DNA of 64,000 nucleotides from Letharia columbiana (taxonomy: Eukaryota; Ascomycota; Lecanoromycetes; Lecanorales; Parmeliaceae). Numbering within the stretch: the first letter of the stretch is position 1; each line of letters starts with the position of its first letter. Location of the stretch: positions 884,001 to 948,000 of the forward strand of contig NW_023501044.1 in the NCBI RefSeq assembly GCF_014066305.1, read 5' to 3'. The notes beneath the pieces were generated by a model that did no database searches, was not told where the DNA came from, and worked only from the letters and a program-made list of their open reading frames with translations. The position numbers and the translations under genes were made by a program. Shown here in pieces: positions 22,593-34,188 of this stretch.

Positions 22593-25480
22593 CAGCCACT
22601 ATTAATAGCCCTTAAGCGTTCTCATAAGCCTACCGCAAAGGCTATAACCACACGTCAGACTACTACCGTTAGATTATCACCTTCAGAACCACCTACTAAA
22701 TCTATAAGAGGGCCCTCTAATAAATCCTTATCCCCTCCTATTCTCGCTATATCTTTTATTCACCAGCTAGATTCTTTAATAGAACCGCCTATCTTATTAG
22801 AGTCGATTCTTAATTTCTATATTATTTAATTATAATTCGCTTATTAAAAACTCGAACGAGAATAGATCGATAAAAATAATATACTCTACAATCGCGACGA
22901 ACTCGCCTATATATAAAGCGAGATTAATAAAATTTATATTCATCGCTAGTTAACTACTTCTATTATATATTAGCTTATACTCTAAACCTCTATATTATTA
23001 ATCTATTAACTATTTTTATTTACTTTATCTTCTTAATCGTTATTTATATATCTTTAGATCTTATAATTAACTTTAATCTTATCGTAGTAGAGAATACTAA
23101 TATCATCTAAGACGAAAGTAATATTATATCGCTTCTTTTTATATTAAGATAATAACTCTATAATAGTTTTCTTTCTTCTTTATTTTAAAGCGGTAAATCT
23201 AAAATATATTAAATAAATCTATTATAAGATATTCGATATTAAATATCTTAATAAACTATTTAATAGCTTTATTAATCGCCTCGCTAGTAGCAATAAGAAG
23301 ATTAAGAAACTTAAAGAGCTTCTTTAATACTTCGAGGTTTATAGCTAAATTATATATTTCTTTATCTATAAAATAGTTATTCTACCTCTTTAAGAAGCCT
23401 TATTAAACTATCGCTACTATATTTTTAATCTATTAACTATCTATATCTTTTAATCAATATACTATTTTTACGAGATCTTCGTTTATAATAGAATTTAGCT
23501 TTATTAAGATAATATCTATATATAGCGAATATTCGATAATTATCTTAAAAATTGAATTTTAAGATAATAACTTCTATAGACTTAATCGAAAGTTTACTTA
23601 TTATATAATTTACGCCTAAATTAAACTTTATTCTAGATATATCGTAATATTACTTCTATACCTTTTTACTAGAATATCTAAAACTCTTAATTATTCTACT
23701 ATAATCGATTTAATCATAATAAATCTTATAACGCTCGAGATTATCGCTATCTATATATATATAATATATATAATCTATTATATTCTACTATTAGCTATAT
23801 TTACAAAACCTTTATTAATATTACCTCGCTAAGTATAAAACTCTCTCTTATCCCTCGATTATAATTAATACTAAGAGGCCTTAAGTCGATAGTCAAGTTA
23901 TTCTTATATATACTTATCTCGCTAAGTAAGTCTTTATTAAAGAGATATAGCTTATTAAAGAAAGACGGCTAAAAGAAATAGCTTAAAAATTACCTTAACT
24001 AGATATTCGCTAATATCTTACTTATAATCATCGTCTACGATATTAAAATATACTATTAAGATCTTAATTAGTTATTATTAAATAAATCTTATCTTAATAC
24101 TACTATAATACTCGAAATATTATCTAAAGACTTTTAAAAGTAGAAGAATAATAATCATCTAATAAGATTAGACGTAAAATTCTTAAAATACTTTATTTTA
24201 TTCTTATTAGATCTTATCTTAAAGTATAATAATAGTTAAAAAAGAATTTACGATCTTTTCTTCCTATAACTATACTTCGTTAATTACTATATTTATAAGA
24301 TCTACGAAATACTCGAATATATTATATTAAATAATACTATCGATATCTTACTCACTTAGAATTAGAGTATAATTATAATTAAATAAGATCTTATTAATAT
24401 ATTTAGATATATTTTTATAATCGAGTTAAATTTTTAGCTACTAAGTTTCTTTTAGAATAGCTTCTATTATATTAATAGATTCTTATTATTCAATCTACGT
24501 ATTATATCTTTTATTTTTAATCTATTCGCTAAGACCCTTTATTAGATACTCATTATTATTCTCTTTTAAAGCATTATATTTCACTATTTAGACGACTTTT
24601 TCGCTATTTTTTTATTTAATAATAACGTAGCCTAATTTAGTAAGAACTTTAATATCGTCTATAATAATTATAATTTAAAGATAAATTATACTAAGAATAA
24701 GAAAGATATCTTTATTGAATTTTTGGGAATCTAATTTAATAGCGAGAAGATAAAGATTAGACTTTCTCTCGATAAGCTGAAATAGATAAAAAAGTCGGTA
24801 AAAGCCCTTTTAAATAGATGGAGTATTCTCTATAACGAGCTTAAGTTAGCGATAGATTTATTATTCTTCTTTATTAAAGTAGTAATTTCTAATAAAGCTT
24901 TTCTAAGAAGACTTTACTTCGCATTATTTAAAAAATAAGAATATTACTATATTATCGTTATAATCGTAATAAATCTACACTAATAAAATATCTTTCTATC
25001 TAGATAAAATAAAATATATCTATTTCGATATATAGTTATATATTATTACTATTTTATATAGATAGACGCTTCTAATAAGCTTAGAATAAAAGAATATATC
25101 TTCAAGAATATCGTTACTCGTTCTAAATTAGACGATATATTTAGTATATACTTCGCTATCCACTATCGCAAGAAGAATATTTAATTTAAAGAGATATTTA
25201 TTATTCTTATAGTTATTTATAAATAGCTACCCTATTTATATTAATTATATTTTACACTCTACTATAATAATAACGTTATTATTAAAAGTATTTATAGTAG
25301 TTTTATATATAGGCTAGTTATAATATCACTTAGATAAATAGTTATACTATTCGCTTAATACGATATCATTTATAATATAATTTAAATCTTTATTAAGTGG
25401 AATACTTTAGCTAACTTACTCTCTCATTTTAAATTTAATAAAATTACTAATTTATATCTATAGCTAAACGCTCTTAATCT
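22593..25480 (+). pseudogene. gag-RT-RNase H polyprotein of the YR retrotransposon, RIP-stopped
   Basis: One frame appears to run for about 960 codons with no evident frameshift; its stops are TAA/TAG at positions expected for Gln or Trp. The first 400-600 codons are gag-like, beginning with a Ser/Thr/Pro/Lys-rich stretch and then a helical region. The RT catalytic box YLDD is intact at 24585-24596 (context HYLDDFFAIF). FLGI is at 24720-24731 and FLRRLY at 24900-24917, the usual DIRS/Ngaro RT end. RNase H shows DAS at 25065-25073, an FKE-x-I-x-I-L block, and WNTLANLLSHF at 25398-25431 (usual WI-x-SEEN-x-LAD-x-LSRF). The protein would have copied element RNA to DNA. This copy is non-functional because of the stops. 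The RT assignment is strong, gag by position only. Confidence 0.82.
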
Positions 25481-25489
25481 ATATAAAAA

Positions 25490-26445
25490 TTATTAAACTA
25501 TAATTTATCTAAATTATAATATAAAAAGACTCCTCTAAATTATAATATCGCGAGATATCTCTAATAGAGTCTAGTTAATAAAATAAGAAGTAGTTATTAA
25601 ACGACGAAGGTCTTCTATATCGAATTTTATACTCTATCGAGAATTACTATATTTCTCGTTATTATTTAATTATTTATTAACTAAATAGTATATTTAATTA
25701 ATTATTATATTTAGATTAAATCTATTAAGATCTATCTTATAAACATTTAATTAATCTATATAAATATAAGATTCGAGAATCTCGAGATCTTTTATTACTT
25801 ACTATTATAGCGGGTAATTATTAATATTCGTAGACTATATAGCGAGGCCGATATTAAAAAATATTATTTAATTATATAAGATCTACTACTTTATATTCTT
25901 ACTTAATTTAATAAAACTTTCTTAGAGAGAGCTATCTTATATACTTTCTTTTATCTTATATTTACTATATTTCTTTATATAGACGAATTTATATAATTTT
26001 AAATTAAATCTAAAAATAGTAACTTCGAATAATAATATATTATAAGACGTTTAATTACGCTTTATAGCTATTATATAAAGCTATCTCTATTAATCTTAAA
26101 GATAAATCTATTTAAAAGAGAAATTACTCTATTTATTATCGTTATAAATAATAATATCTACCCTATTTATTCGCTATAAAACTTATTTACTCGCTTCTCT
26201 ATTAGTAGATTATCATCTTTATTTAATTTAGATAAGATCTTTATAAGATAATATATTACCGCTACGCTATATAACACTCTATATATACTCGATTACTCGA
26301 GTTATTACTTAAAATACTCTTTTTATAGAGAGACTATTATCTCCGCGAGGAATATCGATTTAATTAATAATAAGATTTAACTAAGTACTTAGTCGTTAAA
26401 AGTCTAACTTATATCGCCTATATATCGAAACGCATTTAATCTATA
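25490..26445 (+). pseudogene. Tyrosine recombinase of the YR retrotransposon, RIP-stopped
   Basis: The C-terminus is recognisable. At 26388-26435 the frame reads LSR-stop-KSNLYRLYIETH, matching the LGRWKS-x2-Y-x-LYIETH end of fungal Ngaro/DIRS recombinases, with the nucleophilic Tyr at 26421-26423. Just upstream, around 26315-26380, another frame reads YSF-x-RE followed by ISARNIDL, corresponding to the catalytic HSFRRG block. The His codon has become Tyr and a 4-bp insertion (about 26384-26387) shifts the frame. The enzyme would have inserted the circular cDNA. The upstream two thirds are too degraded to read. Length (about 320 codons) and position between RNase H and B1 fit the family. Confidence 0.72.
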
Positions 26446-26524
26446 TTCTCATTATATTATATTATCTTTAATATTCTTATTTAGTTTAGAGCTAATAGTT
26501 TCTATTAGATATAAATCTATTTTA

Positions 26525-26657
26525 AAAGTTTTTCTAGAGTTAAGCTATATAGTAAATTGCTATTTATATATAACTAAGCTTTAAAACTTAACTAATTATT
26601 ATTTAAAACTTATTTATATGTATAGTTTTTATAGAATATTATATAAAATAATATTAG
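26525..26657 (+). repeat. Split direct repeat B1
   Basis: 133 bp. It starts aaagtttttctagag and is repeated with the same length at 26897-27029. It is followed after two bases by A2; this junction equals the B-A junction of the predicted circular intermediate. Confidence 0.82.
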
Positions 26658-26659
26658 TC

Positions 26660-26826
26660 GCTATAGCTTAATTAAGAAACTAATAAGAGAGAGGTATAAT
26701 ATATATTTATAGTAGAATAATCGAGATTGCTATGTTAAAAGAGCCTTGAATAGATAATATCCCCCCCGTTTCTTATTCTTTATTCTTATTCCTCTCGTTA
26801 TAAAAAGAGATTTTTTAAACTTTTCT
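26660..26826 (+). repeat. Split direct repeat A2
   Basis: Second copy of A1, with more RIP transitions. It keeps aagagccttgaata and the seven-C run. Confidence 0.82.
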
Positions 26827-26896
26827 TACTTACCCGCGTTTTATTTTTTTAACATTTTCTTATACTTAGATTTTAGATCTTCTATCTTATATAGAG

Positions 26897-27029
26897 AAAG
26901 TTTTTCTAGAGCTAAACTATATAGTGAATTACTATCTATATATAGCTGAGCCTTAGAACCTAGTTAATTATTATTTAGAACTTATTTATACGTATAGTTT
27001 TTATAAGACGTTACGCGAGATAGTACTAG
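26897..27029 (+). repeat. Split direct repeat B2 (right end of the YR element)
   Basis: Matches B1 and is less mutated (for example gacgttacgcgagatagtac against tattatataaaataatat). The right end of the element is set at 27029 by the limit of similarity. Confidence 0.82.
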
Positions 27030-28195
27030 GCTTTCTAATATATATACTAGCTTATATCTAGTTAATAATACGACTAAATATATAATAGTAATAAACTCGA
27101 ATATTTTAATAGGCGAATTAAAGTATAAATATATCTTATAGAGCTTAAATTATTATAACTAACTATTATTTTAGAATCTTTAAAGATATAGCTAATATTA
27201 TAGTATCTTTAAACTTAATAATCTATCTCTTCGCTAAAGATATAATATAATAATCTCTATAACTAAGACTAGCGGATATATAAAATTATAAATACTCGAA
27301 ATTAATAAATATCTTAATTCTTCTAGATATATAATATTCGACTCTTATAAAAAGCTTTCTATCGATTAACGAGTAGAGAATAAATAATATTATTAAAGAC
27401 TATTATAATATTCTCGTAGATAATTAATATAAGATTAAAAAGCTCTTCTTAATTAAGTTCGTTTTAAATAAATTTTAAATAACGACTATAACGAACTTGA
27501 TAAGACTTTCTCTATAATATAACTTTATCTAATATCTAATAACGATATATTAATAAGACTACGATATTTAGATAATAGATTTTAATCTAAAGTTATTAAA
27601 GTAATATTAAAGAATAATCTATACTAACTCGTAGGTAATACTATCTTATTTCTTAAATACTCGATTTATAAATAGCTAATAAAGTCTTTAATAGAATTAA
27701 TTATCGCTATATTTATAATATTAATAACTACCTTAATATTACGAGTATTAAAAGACGATTAATATAATATTTCGCGTATATCTATCGACGAAGGAGATAC
27801 GCTTTTCTAATTATTTATAAATTAAAATAATTATAAAATAAAAATAAAAATATACTTAATTTAGTATTAATACTATTAATCTATTTTTATTAAACTAAAT
27901 AATAAATATTTAAACTTTCTAGACTAATATATTAAGATTTATATATAATAAATATACTAATAAAGTTAACTTAAAATAAAGATTAAGATTTTTACGTATT
28001 AAAGTATATTTAGAGAATATTATATTTATAAATCTAATATACTTATATAGATAATTACGTAAGACTCTATATAAGTAAATACTTTATTTATCTTCTTAGA
28101 GATTCTTATATAAATATATATAATATATGAGATTATAAAAGAATACGATATAAGAGTAATTAAGTTATAAAAGAGTTATAAGATAATAATTAAAT
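27030..28195. other. AT-rich RIP-damaged stretch, no identifiable gene
   Basis: Several frames carry few stops, but no transposon motif was recognised. It is probably the sequence into which the YR element inserted. Confidence 0.45.
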
Positions 28196-28440
28196 CGATT
28201 ATATAATCGTTATATAATAATTTTATAATAGATATTAAACTATTATTAGCGGATAACTAGGCTATAATAATTATCGTTATAGATTCTAAGGGAAGTAATC
28301 TATAGTTTATAACGATTATATAACTATTATATAACCGTTATATAATCATTATATAATCGTTATACTATCGTTATATTATCGTTATAATATTAGTATATAA
28401 TTAATCATATACGAGTTATATAACAATTATATACTGGTAA
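28196..28440. repeat. Cluster of irregular CGTTATATAAT units, cluster 2
   Basis: More than ten copies of cgttatataat and its complement. The longest run, at about 28300-28390, reads as alternating TATAACGATTA and TAATCGTTATA. Related to the cluster at 12785-12928. Confidence 0.65.
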
Positions 28441-28709
28441 TAGAATTTCATAGAATAATAGAATAGTATAAGAAGTAAGCATATACTTCGGGAAGGTAGT
28501 TTTACGAAGAAGAAAGGTGTTTCTTTATATAATTCTAATTAATTAATTAATTCTCTAAAAAGCTATAAAGAAATAAAGAAAGTAGTTATACGTTAAGACG
28601 TTAAGTTACGCTAGATTAAGCTACGCTAAATTATAAATAAATAATACTTACCTCTCTCTTATAAAAGCTATCTTATTTTTAGACTTTTCTCTAATCTAGA
28701 TTAGATCTA

Positions 28710-29142
28710 AAATAGATATCAAATTATAAAGAGATAAAATAAAAGATATAAAGATCTAGGCGTTTTCTTTCGAATAGTTATAATAAAAAGAGAAAAGAGA
28801 AGATATAAAGATTTAGACGCGAAAGTATTTTAATAAGACCTACGTTTTCTTTACTTAAGCGCTCTTCTTAATTATAAAATCCCCTTCTACTTCTTATAAA
28901 AAGAGGGAAAAAGATAAATATATACTCTATCTCGTCCTCGGGCTTCTTAAAATAGATCGAATTTAAGATAGATATTAAATTAAAAAGAGAAGAAAGAAAA
29001 GGTATAAAAGTTTAGACGTGAAAGTATTTTAATAAGATCTTTTTTTTAAGATAAATCGAACTTGAGATAGATATCGAATTAAAAAGAAAAAGAAAAAGTA
29101 TAAAGGTTTAGACGTAAAAGTATTTTAATAAGACCTAGTCGG
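28710..29142. repeat. Interspersed copies of a roughly 90-bp repeat
   Basis: Four related segments lie at about 28710-28772, 28780-28845, 28949-29040 and 29048-29142. Shared core: gtataaaagtttagacg followed by gaaagtattttaataagacc. The last two are adjacent and nearly complete. No coding content. Confidence 0.6.
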
Positions 29143-32100
29143 ATCTAAGATAGACGCTTTTTTATAAGCTAAGCCGGACCTAAGATGAAAAATTCTTCTT
29201 TTCACTCTTCGAACTCTATAAAAGACTTTTTATTATCGATATAAATGAATATTAAGATTATTAAATCTAGATATTTTTTTAGCGAAGATTTCTTATATAT
29301 TATTTAAAGTTTCGAGAATTCTATTTAGTAATAGCTTATTAATATTCTAATAATTCTTAATACTCTCGATATTAATCTTTTTATCTTTAATTTATTTATT
29401 ATTTTAATTTATGAAAAGTGAAAATTTCGTAACGTTCTTAATAAGTTTTATTATATTTTTATATTAAGTTAAGAGTAAAGTAATTATCTTATAAATTCTT
29501 TTCGTTATCGTCGATAGTATTATTAGCTTTTTTATATTTTTAAGAGAATATTCTTTAATAAGTTAATCTTCTTCTTTATACGTATATAATTATTATAAAT
29601 ATTTATATTCTTAATTTTTAATTTTTAATTTAAATTCTTAAAGATAAATGATTAGTAAGTCCATTTCTTTTCAATTATTTCGTTATTATTTAAATTCTTA
29701 ACTTTTAACTTCTCTAGCTTTAGCGTATTAATAATCTTTCTTAAGAATTTAGTTTTAATTATAATATTTTCTTTTTTAGATCTCGTTTTATAAATTAAGA
29801 TTTCGTTATTTTTATATTATTTTATATTAATATTTAATAGTAATATTATTTATTTTTTAGTCTTTAGTAAAGTATTCTTATTTTTTTAAGAAATTTAACT
29901 TCTTTATAGCGATTTTCTTAGCTTTATTAAAATTATAATTAAAGTTTTAAATATAATAGAAATATTCTTTATTAAGATTGTAGCTATTATACTTTATAGC
30001 TTTAATATATTTATTAATATCTCGAGAGTAGTTATAATCTTTTCCTTTATCTTTATATAATTATTAAATTCTAAATATAATCTTATCATATTATTTAATT
30101 TCCTCGCTATCTTTTATTTTTATTTTCGCTATTTAATCTTTTATAATATAATTCTAATATAGATCTTTACTCGCGAAGATTTAGAGTTAATAAATATATC
30201 GCTAGTTTTTAATAATGTATTACGCATTTACTATTTTAGCGATTTAAGTATTTAAAAGATTTATATAATAGAAAGAAGTATTAATACCCGTACTTACTTT
30301 CTCGATAAAGATAAGTTTATATTAATAATATTAATTATTCTAGAATAAGTCTTTTCTCTAATATAAGAATAGCGTAGATTTTAAAATAAAAGATATTCTT
30401 AAATAACGAGCTACGGAATTAAGAAAGTTATTTAAATCTTAAATATAAAGTCTTAATAGAATCGTTAGAGGACTTCGCTATAAATAAAGATAATAAGAAT
30501 TTTAATTAAATATATTTATTTAAGAATTTTTAAGTTTATAAAAGTAATTTAGATGAATTTAGAAAGGATAATTAAGAATATATTATAGTAGAGTATTATA
30601 ATCTTACTAATTTAAGAATAAATCTTCTTTTATTTTAAGTTAAATATAATTAATTATTTTATCGAGATTTATAAGACTCGATTAAAAGAATTTAAATTAT
30701 TTAAATATATACTTAATTTAGTTTTAGAGAATTAACTTTAAATAGTTAAGATTAGCTATTTTTATTTTTTTAAATTTTAGATAAAATTATTAGCGTTTTA
30801 CTTTCTTAATAATAACTTTTAAATTATAAAGATTATAAGATATCTTTTTTTAAGAAGTAGAATTATATTTAATTATAAAGTGTTAGAAGAAATTATAGTA
30901 AAATAAAGAAAATAAATAAGAGGCTAATTAAGTTATTTTACTTCGCGATTATAAGTTACGAAGTTTCCGAAATTTTCGAAATTCGAAAATCTTCAAATTC
31001 TCGAAATTCTCGAAATTTCTAAGATTTCCGAAATTTGTAGACTCGAGCTTCTATATAATAATATATTAAAAATATAAGTTATAAAGTAAATTATATTTAT
31101 AATTTAGCGGTTTTAAGTTAATAATTATAATTCGTTTAATATTTAATTTAATAATATACTAGTAGCGTAAGAAATAATCTTTATACTACGGGCTTATATA
31201 AGCGCTTTAAATAGATTTTCTCTTTCGATACTCTTTTTATAAGCGTTTCTTATACTTTAAATTATAATTATAAATTAGATTCTTTACATTTTTTAAATCC
31301 TTTACTTTACTTTATATTATATATTATAGATTTTTTCTTAATTATTTTATTTTATTAGATACTCTATAATATCTTTTTTATTTTTATTTTCTTAATTTAA
31401 AGATTAATTAATATTTAAATCTTATAATAATTCTTAACTATTAGCTTCTTCTAATTAAATATAGAAATTTATCTTTTTTTATAAGATTAATAATAAAAAT
31501 CTTTCTTTTTAGATATAGACTTAAGTATTATAATAAAGATAATAAGATAAATTTTTTAAATAATTAGAAGATTAAGTTTATAGATTAAATTTTTAATTTA
31601 TTTAAGAATAATAAAAGATTTAATCTTTTAATTCGAAAGTTTTATACTTTTAAATTTATATAGATAGTATTTTTTATAGAACTTAATAAAAGCTTTATCT
31701 TCTTTCTTTATAATTAAAGCTTTATACTTTAAATTATATTTAAATTTCGCATTAATCGCCGTAAAAGTTAAAATATTTAAAGCTTTCTATTAATATCGAG
31801 TATAATTATTTATAATATCTATTTAATTCTTTATTCAGATATTTATTATATTAAATTTATTATTAAGTTTTATATTATAAATTATCTTATTAGAAGTCTT
31901 TTTTATAGATATATTTATAAAGTTATTAAGACTAGCCCTTAAATATATAAAGAATTTATTTTAAAAATTATTAGAAATATGAGAAATATAAAATATTAAA
32001 GTAATTTTTATTATCTAATTAATTCGTTTAAATTAATTATTAATTTATAAATAATAAGTAGTAGAGATAAGAAGCTTTATTTTTAGAGTTCTAAAGATAG

Positions 32101-32984
32101 CTTTTTAGAGATTTAAAAGAAATTTAAGATCTCTATTTAAAATAATAGTTTTAGAGATTTTTTAGTTAATAAGAGTAAGAAGTAAAGCTTCTATCTATTT
32201 AATAATATTCTATATATCTTTTCTTAATATAGATATATTTCTTTTAAAAAACTTATTAATAATAATTATTATTATATTAAATCTATTTTTTAGAAATAGT
32301 AGTATTAGAATAAAATTAATAATAATTATATAAGAAATTAAAGTAGAAGTTATAATAGATTTAAGACTCTTATATAGAATATATCTTATAATTTAATTTA
32401 GCTAATACTTCGAGTAATAAATAATATAGCGCTTTAAATATCGAGTTAAATATCTTATATAATAAATCTCTACGATTTTCTTATATAATTTATAAAAATT
32501 AGTATAATTATAATTATTATAAGTAAGCTCGAAAATCTTCTACTTCGCCTTTTTTAAAATATAAAGTTATTTTTACTTATTAAATTTATCTTAATAATAG
32601 ATAATTTTATCTTAAAGTAGAAATTATATATTTAAGAGTTTAATATAATTTATAAATTCTTATTTCTCGAGAAGCTATATTTTTCGAGTAATAAGGGTAT
32701 TAATAATCTTTAATTATTTCTTATTCTCTTAATAGTTAAATATAATTTTAATATAATTTTTTTAGATATTTTTACGAGTATTAAGTTATATATAAGAATT
32801 TTATTAAGAATTTCTAGATTTTAAATATTAAATTTCTTTTTTTATTTATAAAGTAATCTAAATAAAATATTAAGAATTATATTTTACTTATTAAGTCTTT
32901 ATTATATATCTAGATTAAATTAAGAGATATATTATAAAGTATATATAAGTTATAAATTTATTAGAGAATAAAGAAGAAAGCGTA
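29143..32984. other. AT-rich RIP desert
   Basis: No gene recognised on either strand. Contains a CGAAATT-rich tract at 30966-31036. Probably one or more RIP-erased transposons. Confidence 0.5.
30966..31036. repeat. CGAAATT-rich imperfect tandem tract
   Basis: About seven irregular units of the form TCTCGAAATT or TTCCGAAATT, in a single orientation. Confidence 0.6.
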
Positions 32985-33450
32985 CGGAGGTTGCCATCGA
33001 AAGTTCTGAACATGCGCTAAAACCCTTGGCATTCTTGGTATTTCTAGTATTTTAGTAAATTTCTTAAATAGCTTCATAATCTATATACGATATTTTATAT
33101 AATTATATATATACTGATTTGCTCGATTAGCTAAATCATAGGGCCGCTTATCCCCTCCTTTACGGCCCTTCTAATACTCGTTATCGCCTTATAAACGAAT
33201 AACTTCAGTAATATATCTAGATATACGCTGCTATCGCTACTATATATACAGTAATATCGTAATTATATACCCCATATATATATAGTAATATCGCTATTAT
33301 ATACTTTATATGCATATACTTTTATATATATAGCAGTGATATCGCTACTATATAAAGTATTGATATTTAAGATATTTAAGATATTTATTAAGAATATTAA
33401 GGTTTTAAAGCTTTAACTCTAATATTTAGAACTTTCGATGGTAACCTTCG
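32985..33450. mobile_element. 466-bp MITE with TA target duplication
   Basis: Termini cggaggttgccatcgaaagt (left) and the complementary ctttcgatggtaaccttcg (right) form inverted repeats of roughly 27-30 bp. TA lies directly outside on both sides (32983-32984 and 33451-33452), as for Tc1/mariner-class insertions. The interior has no ORF. It contains several TAGTAATATCGCTA-type repeats at 33220-33350 and a less AT-rich block (gggccgcttatcccctcctt) near 33141. It is non-autonomous. Confidence 0.78.
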
Positions 33451-33452
33451 TA

Positions 33453-34188
33453 GTTTAATAAGTAATATTGATAATAATAAAGTAATTAATAAAAATAATA
33501 ATCTTTTTTCTTATTCTTTAACTTAGTATATAAAGAATCTTCTTTAAAATTTAAATTAAAATAATTACTTTTAATTTTATTAACTAGTAATATAGTTTTA
33601 TAGCGTTTAAAAGCTTAAATAAAAATATAATAGATTAGATATTTCTCTTAGAGAAAGAATTTTCTTAAAAATTATTTATTACGTAATATATTATAACTCT
33701 AAAATTATACTTTTTAAATTTATCGAGATTAATATAAAGTTAGCGATTAGTATTATAATAATATAGATAAATTTCGATAATTAATATCTATTATAGAATA
33801 TAAAAAACCTTTATTTTCTCTTCGATAAAAGTAATCTTTATAATCTTTAAGAAATTTTTATAAAAACGATTATTTAAGATTAGAGATTGTTTTAAGAGTT
33901 TTATCTTTAAGTATTATAATAGTTTAGAAATCTATATAAAATATCTAACGTTTCTTTATAGTTAGTTTACTATTTTTATATAAATTTTAAATATTTCTAA
34001 TATATTTTTTTTTTTAATAATAAGATTAAATTTATTTATCTTCTATTTTAAAAGCGTAATTAATAAATATTTAAGATAAGATTTCTTAAATTTAAGAGTG
34101 ATTTTAAATTTCGCGAAGAGGCGAAAGATCGTTTTTAAGTACTTAAAATAATCTTTTATATTCTAAAAAAAGATAATAATATCGTCTA
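33453..34188. other. AT-rich RIP-damaged stretch between two DNA elements
   Basis: Nothing recognised on either strand. Confidence 0.45.

Larger units (their letters stand above)
22353..27029 (+). mobile_element. Tyrosine-recombinase retrotransposon with split direct repeats (Ngaro/PAT type)
   Basis: About 4.68 kb. The repeat order is A1 (22353-22519), coding region, B1 (26525-26657), A2 (26660-26826), B2 (26897-27029). The B copies are both 133 bp and the A copies both about 167 bp. B1 and A2 abut within two bases. This split-direct-repeat layout is diagnostic of Ngaro/PAT/VIPER-like elements, which integrate as circles through a tyrosine recombinase rather than a DDE integrase and leave no target duplication; none is seen. 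Coding order is gag, RT, RNase H, then recombinase, as in Ngaro rather than DIRS. RIP has placed stops throughout, but the 5' end and the A1 repeat keep many original bases. An ordinary LTR retrotransposon is excluded by the duplicated B block outside A2 and by the recombinase C-terminus. Confidence 0.82.

Noticed and set aside
22353..26826. Ordinary LTR retrotransposon with A1 and A2 as LTRs
   Set aside because: The B block duplicated on either side of A2 and the tyrosine-recombinase end fit split direct repeats. No DDE integrase is visible.
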